A DNA stretch of 64,000 nucleotides from Nereocystis luetkeana. Taxonomy: Eukaryota > Sar > Phaeophyceae > Laminariales > Laminariaceae. The stretch is taken from NCBI GenBank assembly GCA_031213475.1, contig JARUPZ010000019.1:2034940-2098939 (forward strand). Direction: 5' to 3'. The position numbers and the translations under genes were made by a program. Below are positions 29,878-41,621 of the stretch, in pieces. Within the stretch, counting starts at the first letter, position 1; the number at the start of each line of letters is the position of its first letter. The notes under the pieces were generated by a model, which worked only from the letters and a program-made list of their open reading frames with translations, was not told the DNA's origin and searched no databases.

Positions 29878-30003
29878 AGGGGCAACGCCGGGCTAGCGCC
29901 ACGGGCGGATCCGTGTCCGTATCGCAAGTCTAAAAGCTAAAAGTCTTGGTAGCGTTTGTTGTTCATTTTTTTATTAGTCTACTTTCTAGAGCTGCACCCC
30001 ACC
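29878..30003 (+). repeat. Conserved 5' leader of the membrane-protein unit, copy 1
   Basis: GGGGCAACGCCGGGCTAGCG through GGATCCGTG, CTTGGTAGCGTTTGTTGTTC and AGTCTACTTTCTAGAGCTGC lies upstream of the ORF. The same order is found at 43196-43286 plus 43929-43960, and a shorter version at 41577-41620. Confidence 0.65.
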
Positions 30004-30165
30004 TCTATTATTAAAGATGAAAAGATTGCACCCGTTGGCCCCTTTCTTTACAGCAGAGGATATCCAGACCTCCATCGGACACCCCTGCCCTCAGCACCCA
30101 CACGCTTCGAGGGCAACCAGGCAACAGCGCCAGCAGCCAAGAGCAGCCAGCAGCGGAAGGAGAAC

Positions 30166-30209
30166 ATGGCGGACGATGCAGCAGCAGTAGCTGCAGCAGC
30201 GGCAGAGAC

Positions 30210-30248
<39 letters not shown>

Positions 30249-30915
30249 GCAAGGCGGAGGACATGGGCTCATCATCGGCCTGGCCGGCCACGTCCTCCGC
30301 AGTGGAGTAGACATGTTGAAATGGGCTGGAGACACGATCGGCGAGCCCATCGAGCAGGGTGGGGGCGGGCAACAGGAGGACGGGGCACCGCCCCAGCAAG
30401 CGGAAGTCGAACCGGCCCCATCATCGTCACCATCATCATCCTCGTCATCAGGAGAAGAACCAGGAAGCGCGTCTGATACTGTCAAGCTGGTGGATGGTGC
30501 ATCATCAGCGGACAATGGCTTGGCGGTGGCTCCGCGCCAACTCGGAGCAGGAGCAGGCCCTGTGGACGGAGCAGAGCCTGCTGCGAAGGTGGGGGGGGAG
30601 GAAGGGGGGCGTGTTCCTGCTGGAGCGATGGGCAGCACGCACGGCCGCGCCGCCGCCGCCGCCGCCCTCATCCATCCCTTGGAGTCCCGCTGCCTCTGGG
30701 GACTGATCCTGGCCCTGGTTTTGGCAGGGGTCGTCCTGGGTGTCGTGGCATGCCACTTCTTCCCTGTTTTGGCTGGGGTGTCAGCTGGTGGAGCTAGGGT
30801 ATGCACCGGCAGGGAACCAGCACTCGTGCGCGAAGGGAACAGGTGCGGCGGTGGTTTGTGTTGCAATAATATTGTTGTTGTTTTGATAAGTAGTACTCAT
30901 GGGCACAGTACGTAG
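30166..30915 (+). CDS. Hypothetical single-pass membrane protein with poly-Asn N-terminus
   Basis: ATG at 30166 (AACATGGCGGAC) opens 249 codons to TAG. The N-terminus is MADDAAAVAAAAAET followed by 12 Asn, then GLIIGLAGHVLRSGVDMLKW, which may be amphipathic. A Ser/Glu-rich linker follows, then one strong hydrophobic segment at about 177-205 (LWGLILALVLAGVVLGVVAC) and a Cys-containing tail. I know no matching family. The frame stays open upstream to 29956 but without an ATG. A second, broken copy exists at 43.9-44.9 kb with the upstream leader also conserved, so the ORF could belong to a mobile or segmentally duplicated unit. Confidence 0.5.
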
Positions 30916-31246
30916 TCTTCTTCTGAGGCAGCGGGGCGGCTTTGTGATTTTTTTTTGTCTCGTTCCTGGTACCCTGGTACATCTACATCATCACAGCGTG
31001 AACCCGAAAAATCTGAAATGGATGGGGATGTGTGTGTGTGTGCTCGTCGTGCCGCGTCGTGTGCTGTAGTTTTTTCTCCCCATCGTCATCCAGCCTCGCA
31101 CAGCAGTACAGGATGGTGATACAGCAGTACATCGGTTTATTGCAGCAGCACATACCGAAGGTTAGGTTTGGGCGGTGTTTAGGTTTGCACGTGCAACGGA
31201 CAATAGCTGTAGGCTACTACTATCAATGTAGAGTAGCGGGTACATA

Positions 31247-31310
31247 CACGGACACTGGTTGTGCTGGATGTCGACGGGTAGAAAGAACGGTTTAATGTGA
31301 AGAACACACA
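31247..31310 (-). repeat. 64-bp segment, inverse copy of 7662-7725
   Basis: Its reverse complement is identical to 7662-7725 by eye. It lies in a gene-free stretch downstream of the 30.2-kb ORF. Confidence 0.75.
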
Positions 31311-31859
31311 CACTACTAACTGTTGTGCTACGACTACTGCTGAGCTGCGTGTCAAAGTAAATACCAGGGTATTCCTCATCATGATGTTGGGCAGAATACA
31401 ACAATAGTATTATAAGTCGGTTTTACACGGTGTGGTGTTCACTATTATTTACACGATTATGTACCTGGTACACTTTACTTTATAGAGTACGAGCTGTAAA
31501 ACCGACTGCAAACAACCACTCTGTTCGACACCATGTCTGCCTCGGGTATGCGCATACATGCACGTGTATATTTTGTACCTGAGACGGATCCTCAAAAGTG
31601 TACGAGTACATACGTACTCGTACTGCTGTATTTCAAACAGGAGAACCCCGCCGTGTTCGATGGGTACAGGTTATCATGCACGTACGTCATCTCCGCCAGT
31701 AGATGTACCGGTACAACACCAGATCGTCAGGTCGTCGTGCACGTCATCCTGAATGAGGAAACACGGGGCAAAATAAATCATCTGATGTCCTCCGTACAGG
31801 TATTATTGCAGCATATACATACTGCTGCACAGCGGGATGTACATTGTTGTCCTTTTTCG

Positions 31860-32230
31860 CGACATGCCGTGGCATGCCGTGGCAGTACCTGCGGCAAAAC
31901 CTTCCACGGCATCTTCCACCGCATACCACCGAACCCTCCACGGACCTCCACGGCATACCATGTAACCCTAACCCTAACCCTAACCCCAACCTACAGGTGC
32001 CGTGAAGATTGTGGTGTGCCGTGGTGGTTGACATGACATTCCGTGGGGTTACTATGGAGTGTCGTGGCGGTTGCCGCGGGGGTTGCCATGGTACTCACCA
32101 GCCGTAGCATGCCACGGCACCTCCCACGGCGTGCCATGAAATCCTATCCCACACCATGGGATGCTGTGGGGATGCATGGGGGGATGCCATGTGGGGATGC
32201 CGTGGTATGCCATGGGTGTTACCATGGCCA
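31860..32230. repeat. CATGCCGTGG/CCACGGCATG palindromic cluster with telomere-like core
   Basis: About a dozen CATGCCGTGG, CCACGGCAT and related words occur in both orientations. Near the centre is (CCCTAA)-type sequence at 31963-31987, four units, matching the TTAGGG telomere repeat of brown algae and many eukaryotes. The cluster has no convincing ORF. Confidence 0.7.
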
Positions 32231-32559
32231 AGCCACGCAAAATTCAATTAGTGTAGAACCCTGTCCTGCCTGGTGGGCATGTTTCAGCTCCTTCCTACAC
32301 ATATCTCGTATCTATCCACTACTCTTACGATGTACGAGTACCAGGTACAGTACCGGGTATCCGTCCAAAATGGTACAGATGTGAAGGTCCATATCTATCT
32401 ATAGGGACGGAGATAGATGTTATGTCCGACGTGTGAAGTGTTTCTGAACATTGACTGAATACTACAGCAGTGCAGTGGAGGGATGTTTGTAGTGAATGGG
32501 ATCGGATGCATGGATGTGGATATCGAACGAGAATCGAGTCGAACTACAGCTTCCTTTTT

Positions 32560-32642
32560 TTAGGACCGCAGTCCCGTTTTGGGGGCAAACTACTTGGAAT
32601 TTGACTGGTTTGTCCCCAAAACCGGGACTGCGGTTCTAAAAG
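32560..32642. repeat. Family B hairpin repeat, copy 6
   Basis: It runs TTTAGGACCGCAGTCCCGTT to GGGACTGCGGTTCTAAAAG. Its centre is in the opposite orientation to copy 5 (ACTACTTGGAATTTGACTGG). Confidence 0.75.
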
Positions 32643-32999
32643 CCGTGCGATACCGGTACAGCACCGATAAAGCAGTACTCAAACGACACGATTTCCATTC
32701 GCAGTAGATCAGTGGAATCTTGCACTTTCAAATTTCTGTTCAATATCGTCAGCATACATACGTGTACGTATACACGTAAAACAATCAATACTGGATGTCG
32801 GGGGGTGGAGCGCGAAAATGCGTTCGATACGATACGTTTATCGAGACAGTTTCGACATATATATACGAGGAACTTCCGACGATGTATACATCTACACATA
32901 CATCTACGCTATGTTGTCGGAGGGCAAGCGGCAAGCATAGGTTTTCAATTAGGTTTGTACTCCACTACGAAAAACTCGGGTACCCGCTGTTTCACCCGG

Positions 33000-33610
33000 C
33001 CGGAAGCCCCGAGGGGTGCAACTTATCGTGCCCCCCGGGGAGCTTTAGCAATATGGTGCCCCCCAGGGTACTTAGGCTCTTTTGCCCCCGTAATTGGGGG
33101 TAAAGTACACTAAAATTGCCCCCGGAAAAAAGAAACCTGACACCGCTCGCGATGAAAGCGACCGCAGGATACTAGATCTGCGTGAGGGTTGTCTACGGCA
33201 TCTATCTGCTGCCGGGGCGTGTGAAGCAGTTCCGCCAGCTATCGCTTCTTGCTCGATGTACAGACGGTTTCGTGTTCCCAACATTCATGATCTCCCCAGG
33301 TATTTGTGTGGGGGCACACTAAGCTAAAAAGGTGCCCCCGGATATAGACAACATGAACCACCCCACCACGAGCGATCAATGCGACCGTAGGATACTAGAC
33401 AGCACCGTGGTGGCGTGCTTCATGTATATACCATATATATATATATATATATATATATATGGGTTTTCTAATTTCGGAGGCGGTTTTAACTTAATACGAA
33501 GTATGCCCCTAAACAATGCCTGGAGAGATCATGAGCAGGGAACACGAACAGCCCACCAAGCTAAACTGGAGCGTCGCTAACTAAAGTGCCCCCCCCGGGG
33601 GCACTTTTTT
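33000..33610. repeat. GTGCCCCC/GGGGGCAC repeat region
   Basis: GTGCCCCC words recur (33029, 33057, 33334) around two similar segments containing GCGACCGYAGGATACTAGA (33160, 33382). The stretch ends in a hairpin, AAAGTGCCCCCC facing GGGGGCACTTT (33582-33608). A (TA)n run of about 30 bases lies at 33430-33461. Confidence 0.55.
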
Positions 33611-33919
33611 ATGACTTCTGTGATGCAGACGATCGGCATCGTTTCACGGTGTGCCAACAAAAATCTTGCTGCGCGGTTCGGTGCTGTTCGGCTTTGCGCA
33701 AGCAGCGACGAACCACGCCGAACATCAACCAGGAGCCTACACTAAAACCTATGCGAATAATAGCCGGGATCGGGGGGGGGTGTACGCCTACTCTAAAGCC
33801 TGCCGTACACAGTATTACTAAAAAAGACGGGGTGGGATAAGAAAAGGCCGACCCACGGCCTTGAGAGTTGCACCCTGAGTTGAGTGGTCGCTTGAGCTTT
33901 GGTCAATAATAGCCATATT

Positions 33920-34560
33920 TTTTGCTTGACGTTTTCCTGGACTCTGGGGGGTGTTTTTCAACTTATTGGCGTTTTCCGAGTTTTCGGTTCGGGGTTTTTC
34001 TGCCAGGTGTGTTCCTGGGTTGTTTGTTTGTTTGGTTGTTTGTTTGTTTCTTTCTTTCTTGGGCTTGGTTGGGGATGGTTTTTGCGTATTCTGTCCTGCC
34101 GACCCCCCCGCTCAGTGTCAGGGCTGGTCCGGGTAATCGGGCCACTCATTTGTGGCACAGGACACGTTTCCCGAGTTGCAGGCTGGGTTTCCTGTGTGGT
34201 TCTTGACATCTTCCGTGTTATTTTTTCTTCTCGTTTTTTTTGTTCACTTTTCACTTTTCCCTGCATCTCCCTCACCCCCCCCCGTCGCGGGTGACATGGC
34301 GATGATTTTTCGTTGACGATTTTTTCCTGCCCTTAAGGCTACGTCTTCCTTTTTTTTTTTTTAACTTACTCTGCCGGCTTCGTTGCCTTGCCGTTGAGAG
34401 GTGTGGGAGTAGGTTTTGAGGAGCCGCATCTTCGACTCATGTTCTACTTCGTGGAATTGGGGTTTCCATGAATTTCCCATAATTCTGCATATACCGCTCA
34501 TCAGAGTGGGCTAGTGTTGTGATACTGCTTTGTATGAGGTTGAAGGCCCCGTGATTACCT
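33920..34560 (+). repeat. Family F repeat, copy 1
   Basis: It contains CCCCGCTCAGTGTCAGGGCT, TTTTGAGGAGCCGCATCTTC, TCATGTTCTACTTCGTGGAA and GGGCTAGTGTTGTGATA, shared with the 37-38 and 40-kb copies. The Phe/Leu-rich ORFs are artefacts of T-richness. Confidence 0.55.
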
Positions 34561-35125
34561 GGGTTCTGGCACTGGACTCGTATTTGTAGTACTTGAAAGG
34601 CGTATATTCGGTGGAAAACCAGGGGTTTTCCAAAGGAGGCACGAGCATGGTCTCAGTCTCCGTCGTGCATGAAAGGAATGAAGTAGCTCTTCTATCTCTA
34701 AGCAAGCAACAACGTGAGTACCAACGAGTACCGACTTAGTAAGCAGACCTGTCCAGGGATACAAAGTGTCCCGCTGTCCGTGATCTTGACACCACCCAAA
34801 TGGTCTGCACTATCACGGAACACGGTCCAATAGCCCTGTAGTGGTGGTCTATACGCTATACGTCTGCTCCTTCACCCCTTCACAGAACACTATTAATAGC
34901 GTATTCTGTACTACTGCTGTACTGTCTGTATGTAAGGTCAACTGCTCTTCACGGCCCGCACCCGCTACATGCGGCATAGTAAAAACAGCACTCGCGAACG
35001 CTACACATATTGTACAAGTAAACAGGCGTTTGGGTGCTTCTCGAACAAAAACGCCTTCATCTCTTTCCCGCTGTACCGCTGCGCAGGGACTTCCGCCCTG
35101 GGGAGAGCTGCCGTCTCGCTCTCAG

Positions 35126-35606
35126 CACCGAGCAGTGCGGCTTGGCGGGGTTAGAGTTTGACGTGCACCTCCCAACGGAGGTGGTCAAGGCCGCCTGGCG
35201 TGACGCGACGCGTGCCGAACGCAGGCGCGTTGCCCAAGAAAACTACGACGCACGTGCCGACCGCAAGAGCGGCGCCCACGACAACTACGCTGCGCGTGCC
35301 GAGCGCAAGCGCCGTGGTCTCCGCTTCTGGAAGGGCAACACCGGCAGCGAGGGCAGCGGTGGCAGCGACGACAGCAGCAGCAATGACAGCAACGGGGGTA
35401 GCAGCAGCAGCAGCAGGGGCAGCGGCGGCGGCGGCGGCGGCGGCGGTGGCAGCAGCAAGACAGGGTTCGGTTCGGGTTCGGGCTCGGGCTCAGGTGCAGG
35501 GCGGGACGGGAGGGGGGCGTTCTCCAAGGCCTTCCAGGCGTTCTCCGCCTGGAGGGAAAAACACCGTGCCGCCGCCCAGGAGCTTCTTGACGGCCCCTGG
35601 GTTTGA
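35126..35606 (+). CDS. Terminal exon of an unrecognised gene (charged repeats, Ser/Gly linker)
   Basis: A good acceptor (TGCCGTCTCGCTCTCAG) precedes an open frame reading CGLAGLEFDVHLPTEVVKAA. A charged segment follows with two similar motifs (NYDARADRKSG, NYAARAERKRRG), then a Ser/Gly low-complexity linker and AFSKAFQAFSAWREKHRAAA before TGA at 35604. No ATG lies in frame upstream within the ORF, so earlier exons are required and were not found. An overlapping ORF in another frame is Arg/Ala repeat and rejected. Confidence 0.35.
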
Positions 35607-36169
35607 TATACCCTGGAGAGCTTTTCATATGTTATTTTTTATCTTTCTTGTTTTCGGCGGTCATCGTCCACGGGGAGTGAATGAATGAGTTCGCATCGCA
35701 GTCTGGGTGAAATAACGTGGGTGGGGTGGGATGTTACTTTTTGGGTGGTGGGGAGAGACATTTGTTGGTGCTGTGCTGTACCAGTACACTGCATATCAGA
35801 AGTGCACCGGTATACACACAGTGTTGAAGTATTGTACACTGCGATAGTAGGGATTTGTCAAAGAAAAAGCGCCTATCTATGGATGTACACGACCTTCGAG
35901 TTTTTTTTTATATATTTGTGTATGTAGATGTGTACAGGTAAATGGCCAATAAGAGCGCGAAGAGTTTCTTTCGTTACACGAGAGGTTCGTAGTAATGCGC
36001 TTATCATCCAGAGGAAAAATGCGTACCTCGACGTTGATTTACGTCTTCTTACCCGTCAGTTGATTCATACCGTCCATGCAGGCGACGAAGGGCGATGTCG
36101 GCTGATGGTCGGCATGGACCTGCGGAACACGTCAAAAACCTTGCACGCCTTGGTAGAGCCTCTCTCCTG

Positions 36170-38045
36170 TGGGTGGGGTGAGCGGGGTAACCGTAAAGCG
36201 CGCGCTGTTGGTGTCTCACAGAGGTGCGGAGGTAGGTGCGCTCGTTTCTCGGCGCTCGTTTTCTGGTCTGTGGGGGGGGGTGCCAACGTTGAACAGTACA
36301 TATCTTCGTAAGGCTCTCGACCAGATCTTTCCGGAATCAACCTGTTCGGCATTGGCAACCCCCCCCGTTCTGGAAAAATCAAGCGCTGAAAAACGACCGC
36401 AAAAACACTGCTGCTGTTATTGTGCGAAACCTAGAGTAAGCTACGGTAGCCTCAGTGTCCTGTACGCTGTGTCGCCCCTCGCTTGGTTTTGCTTTCCATG
36501 TTTGGTTTTAGTTTTTTTCTTGTTTCTTCTTGATTTTGTTTTTATTTTGTATCCCTATTTTTCTTTTTTTTCTTTCTTTTTTTTTCTAGTTCTTGTCGCT
36601 CTGGTTGTTCCTTTTTCTCTGTTGTTTCTCGTTTTTTTTAATGGGTTTTCTTGTTTTGTCTAGTTTTTTTTTTATGTTTTCCTTGTTTCCTCATTTTTAT
36701 TTCTCTTTTCGGTTGTTGTTTTTCTTGCATTCCTGTTTTTTTTCTCGCGCTCCTATTTTTTTTTTTTTTTCTTCACATCTTGGTCTACTTGGCCTTCTTT
36801 CCTCTGGATTCAAGTCGCGCTCTTTTTTTCTTCTTCTTCTTGGCGTTATTGGTTATTGGTTGTGTTGATTTTCGTTGTTGTGTTGATGTTTTCATTTTCT
36901 TGGCTTTCTCGTTTCCTTTTTCTTCATGTTTTGTCTATATTTGTCCGGTATTGTCGGCCCCCCGGCCCTCTGTAGCTGACCCTGGGATTACCAGGAACCC
37001 CGACGTTTTAGACGTGCACCCCGCCGTTTCTTTTCGTTTGTTGAATCCCTGCTACTGCGAACTTTCATTTTTTTCCGGGTTGAACTTTTTTCATGTGTGA
37101 TGGGCTCGTAATCGTTTGTATGCTTCTTGGTTTCCAAGTGTTTCGGGGTGGTGGTGTTATGGTGTCGCCACGGAAAGCCTGCAAAGGCCCAGGTTCCAGG
37201 ATTTGGAAATACGTTACCGCAGGGGTGCGAACGATGCCCACCCCGGCGCGCGCGCATACTTCTACACGTGCAGTTCTTGCAGCGTGCAGATAACTTTTGC
37301 GACCGCTGCGGGTTGAGTGACCAGGTTTTCGACTGTGATGCCTAGTGTTCAACCGACAACGCGTTTTTTCCCGTTACCGCTATGTGATCACACGCGATCG
37401 TCCATTTCTTTGTATTCTGCCGCCCTCCCCCCCCGCTCAGAGCCGGGGGCGGTCTGGGGTCTGCGCAACCTGGCTAAACTCATATTGTGGCACAGAACCG
37501 TGGAAGTTTGGTGATACTTCCTCCTTCGTTCGGCTGAACACCCCCCTCGCTTAGAGCCGGCGGCGGTCTGGGTATTGTCGCTGCCCGTTCCGCAGCGGCA
37601 CAGGTCTTCACGATGTGCTCTGCCTCTTTCCACGCAGCATTTCCGCCCCCCCCCCCCCTTCCTTCTCCCTCGTTGGGCATGTCGCGGTGCGTCACTTTCG
37701 GTTCGGAGGGTTACATCTTCGCCGCCGCCCCCACCCCCATCTCCCGGGACTGAGGCGGTAGCTTTTACGCCTGACGACCCCGCCCTTACGGCTGGGTTAG
37801 CCGTTTGTTTCCTTTTTAGCGTTCCTTTCTGGGGATTCGTAGCCTACACGAGCGAGGTGGGAGAGGTGTGGGAGTGGGTTTTGAGGAGCCGCATCTTTGA
37901 TTCATGTTCTAGTTCGTGGAAAACCGACGTTTCTCCGAAATTTCCATTCTTCTGCGTCCACGGCTGATCAGGGCAGGTTAGTGTTGTGGTATTGCCTTGG
38001 AAAGTCTGACAAGGTCCAGGTTCCAGCATTTGGTATATGCGGGAG
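36170..38045 (+). repeat. Family F repeats, copies 2 and 3 (36170-37240, 37290-38045)
   Basis: Copy 3 has TTTTGAGGAGCCGCATCTTT, TCATGTTCTAGTTCGTGGAA and CCTTGGAAAGTCTGACAAGG. Copy 2 has the late block CCAGGTTCCAGGATTTGG but is dominated by a T-rich stretch (36480-36950). CCGCTCAGAGCCGGGGGCGG recurs at 37434 and, altered, at 37547. Confidence 0.5.
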
Positions 38046-39379
38046 AGGGTTGACGTAGTATTTTTAGCTGGCGCTTGTTTGCATATACAAACAAAAATAC
38101 GGGGGATGAGTCATGAGATGAGCCCCCCCCCCGTCCGTTCGGACCTTTCATCCGCTGAATAGTGACACTATACAGCAACAGCGCTCTTCGAAATAAAACA
38201 CGAGTGAGTAGGTATCGCGGGATCAGCTTAATTGGCAAAGCTGGAAGGGGGTACGTGTGTGTGCCCCAGGCATGTCTTTGCAACACCACCAGCAGTTTCC
38301 CACGTACTACTACACAACACTGAGGCGATCCCGAACGCGAAGCACAAGGCCGTTATTTTAATTTGTGCAAAATATCTTGTTAGTTGCGGGATGTGTGCAG
38401 GCTCCCTCTGCGGCACTGAAGTAGTCTGTCCGCTGTTGACTGCTGTCCGCCGTCGCTTGCATCTTTGTCTGCGAGACCCTCACATCACCAATTTCCACAA
38501 ACAAAACCTGGCACATACAAAATCGGGCGAGCTAGCAGCTTGCTCTAGCTCGTGGGATTGGTTTTGTTGCAAGCAAGCCGTCTCGAGTTGGCCGTGGTTC
38601 ACCCTTTTACAGTGCGTATTTCGAGCTCCTGTGTTTCGTGGTTCGAGTGTTCTCTTTTTTGTCTCGTGGAAAAAACAGTTGTTTGCAGACGTTGTTTTTG
38701 TTGCTTCGTACCTATTTCTTCTCCCGTGACTTGGACCGCGCGTGACCTACTGCAAGTACGATACAGCCTAGCCTCGTGAGCCCTCGTCTAGTAATGACGT
38801 CGTTTTCGGCCTTTGGGCGATCAGCCTCGCCATTGGTTTATCAGAAAGACACCCCCGGAACGCGTCAATCAGGACGACGTTTCGATTCCACTTCATGGCC
38901 TCGAAGTGGAGAAGATGTCACAGACCATTAATCGGTTCGCGGTCGAGGCGTGGTCATCGGGGTGATGTACAAGACGCGTTGGGCGGGACTCTCTCATCTA
39001 TCTCGGGAACGGAAAATGGACCTCCAGCTCTCTCGCGCCTCCAGATCTTGCTCTTCTACTGGGCCCGGCACTCCGAACGAGCACAACCGAAGCCAACCGC
39101 TTGTACCGCGGAAGGCGAGTTGGCGCTGCCCAAATGGACTATATACTCGAAGTAGGGTAATATCGAAGTTTTTTTGGTTCCCGGCTATACGGCCACGGCT
39201 GCGTCGCGGGCTGGGATTGGCTTCACCGCTACAGCACCACGCTGCCTCCCAACGGTGCTCACGTTCGATACAAGCTCGACGACGGTTCATGGTTGCTCAC
39301 AAGACGTTTTCTGTCGGTTGGGTTCAAGATTCTTCGTTTCCTACTATATATTTTTCCCTGCCGATTATCATCCGCCCAT

Positions 39380-39920
39380 GGCCGAGGGGAGGTGTACTCG
39401 ATAGGAGAGATGTACTCGATCTCATGCATGGGCGTAGTCGTAAGACCATAGACCCCTCGCATTCCTTCAATGCCGGGACGGTGCATGTCGGGTTTTCACC
39501 GACCATGCAGGCATTTGCTTGCTTGCACCAAGCGCGAAGCGCCGTGAGGTGTGTGGCGAGTCGCATGAAGGGTGAGCTGCATCCTACCAAGAACTGCTTG
39601 TGAGGCGGACTTGCATATGGACTACAGCTACAATGAGGTAATTTATTTGCCGGTGTAGGCACTTCCAGAGACACCAATGGGAGTACTATGTAACTGCCTC
39701 TTGGGTGCCCTACCTTGAACACTGCGTGATACCATCACTTCCCTTGTGCGGAGGAGTAAAGGTTCTTCACCTCGCACAAAGGATCTAACTCTACAACCAG
39801 CTTTAAGCGACCGCAAAAAAAACAAAACAAACAAAAACGGTACCCTGGTTGTCTATTAGCTCACGTAGTGAGCGGCGTGTTTTATAGTGTCGTTGCCAAC
39901 CGACGCCAACCCAACCTATA
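39380..39920 (+). repeat. Family E repeat, copy 2 (full length)
   Basis: It starts GTACTCGATAGGAGAGATGT and ends CGACGCCAACCCAACCTATA. Internal landmarks are AAGCGCGAAGCGCCGTGAGG, TGTAACTGCCTCTTGGGTGC and ACGGTACCCTGGTTGTCTA. No ORF is conserved between copies. At about 540 bases it could be a SINE-like or other non-autonomous element; I see no pol III box that settles it. Confidence 0.7.
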
Positions 39921-40040
39921 TAAGATAGGGGGGGGATGGGGGATAGGGTAACGCGGCCGCTCATATTGCGGCGGCACGGGACCATGCGTTCGTGTAATAT
40001 ACCCTTTTCAACGTCAGAGGCGGAGAGGGCAATCTGGCTA

Positions 40041-40145
40041 TTACGGGGGTCCATAGTTAATAGGACCAAATATTGTTAGTAGAAATGGTTAAATATATAG
40101 GTTTTTATGTACACCATAGGTCCTATTCACTATGGTCCCCCGTAA
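40041..40145. mobile_element. MITE-A copy near 40 kb
   Basis: A 105-base palindrome with termini TTACGGGGGTCC and GGTCCCCCGTAA. The left flank is CTA and the right flank TAG, consistent with TA target duplication. It lies between a family E copy and a family F copy. Confidence 0.8.
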
Positions 40146-40199
40146 TAGTGATGCTGTGGCACAGAAGGACGCGAGAAAGAAAATCGAGTTTTACCATTT

Positions 40200-40745
40200 C
40201 AGCGATACATTTTCGCCCATTCCCCCCCCCCCCTCGCTGGAGATGTGGCGGAAGCGTCGGTTTCCCGTTCTTCGCCGACACATTACCGCTCCCCATACTG
40301 GTGATGCGGCGGTGCTTTGAGGCGCTTGACGTTTCTGTGGCCCCTTACGGCTAGACTTCCTTGACTTTCCGCTCGTTTCTTGGCGTTGATTCGGGTCTTC
40401 GTAGCCTCGCCGTTTACACGTGTTTGTTTCAGTGGGCTATGATGAGGAGTCGCAGCTTCGGTTCATGATCTACAGTATTTCGTGTAACCTGTATTTGCTC
40501 GAATCTCCCGAATTTCTGAGCATAACAGGTGTAGCTTGGACAAGTTTTGCGTTTTGGCATTGCCCTGGAAGGCCGGACAACCCCCCAGGAATAACATCCG
40601 GATACGGTTTACATTTTGCTTGGCTGGTCTTATGTTCGACAGGAAAACAGGGGTCCAAGGCGAGGCTGCCCGAGCCCTTTGGTCATACTCCAATCGAGTG
40701 GCCTGGATTTGGATAACAAAGCTGCTCTTTCATTTTCGAGCCACC
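40200..40745 (+). repeat. Family F repeat, copy 4
   Basis: It has GATGAGGAGTCGCAGCTTCG, TCATGATCTACAGTATTTCG and GCATTGCCCTGGAAGGCCGG in the order of copy 3. A MITE-A lies just upstream. Confidence 0.5.
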
Positions 40746-41344
40746 TGTGCGAGTCAGTGAATGACAAACGAGGGCCTGCTCACAGTAGGCAAACCTGGCA
40801 GGATATACTGTGTGCCCCCGGTCACAGTCACCCTGACCTAGCAGGTGCCATGATTATACGTATTTCACGTGCATATGTGGAAGGTGGATGCGTAAATAGG
40901 ACCCCGCGCCCCCGTTTGTTTGAGATGCCAAACGCGGGGTCCGGTCCTGAGAGAAGGTGGAAACTCGGTGGAAACGGTGAGGAGGGAAAAAGTACACGTT
41001 CCAAAGTTCCATACAAGACACCCTGAGCGCACATACTGTGTGCACATGTGTGTGTGCGCGATTTGCTGTGTGTTGTAGTAGTGTACATCATGTTGAATCA
41101 CGTGAATGTGTAATCCACACATAAATCTGCAAACACGCACGTGTATTTGCTTCACTCGTTGACGCGAACCTGCTACGTACGTACGGTACGTGTTACGCGG
41201 CGCACTTTTTGTCGTCATTGCTGCATTACGTCCTGTGCTCCCATCGCAATGAAACCCTACCACCGCGGAACCGAAAGTTTTTTTTTTTTTTCTGGGTACA
41301 AATACTGTATGATTAAAATATGAGACCGGTCTAAAATCTTGTTG

Positions 41345-41430
41345 GGCACATCAAGGCCTCTTTTGACCTTAGTATGATATTTTTGGCATATGAAGCGGCC
41401 ATTGAAGGGTCAAACCGCGGTCTTCTCCTC
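41345..41430 (+). repeat. Family H copy 2
   Basis: CACATCAAGGCCTCTTTTGA, then GGTCAAACCGCGGTC. It is about 200 bases upstream of the 77-codon ORF at 41622. Confidence 0.5.
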
Positions 41431-41621
41431 GCGGTTTACTCATTGTGCCTGTTCGGGATTGAGTCTGGATTTCGAATTCTCCTCCGCTAGACAACCGCCT
41501 CCGCCAAGTTATAAACTCTAGTGTACCCCTGTGGTGGTGGTGGAAGTCGACTTCAAATGTCGATTAACAAAACATCCTGGTAGCGTTTGTTGCTCAACAT
41601 TTCAAGTCTACTTCCCTTACG

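Noticed and set aside
30048-30866. 272-codon minus-strand ORF
   Set aside because: Antisense to the membrane-protein ORF. The plus strand has the membrane segment and a duplicated start context, the minus strand only Pro/Ser/Leu repeats.
33582-33612. Hairpin followed by T run resembling a rho-independent terminator
   Set aside because: The window is eukaryotic with spliced genes; the hairpin belongs to a GTGCCCCC repeat block.
36169-37100. Phe-rich ORFs resembling a multi-pass membrane protein
   Set aside because: Caused by a T-rich stretch in a family F repeat; no consistent start, splice signals or conserved frame between copies.
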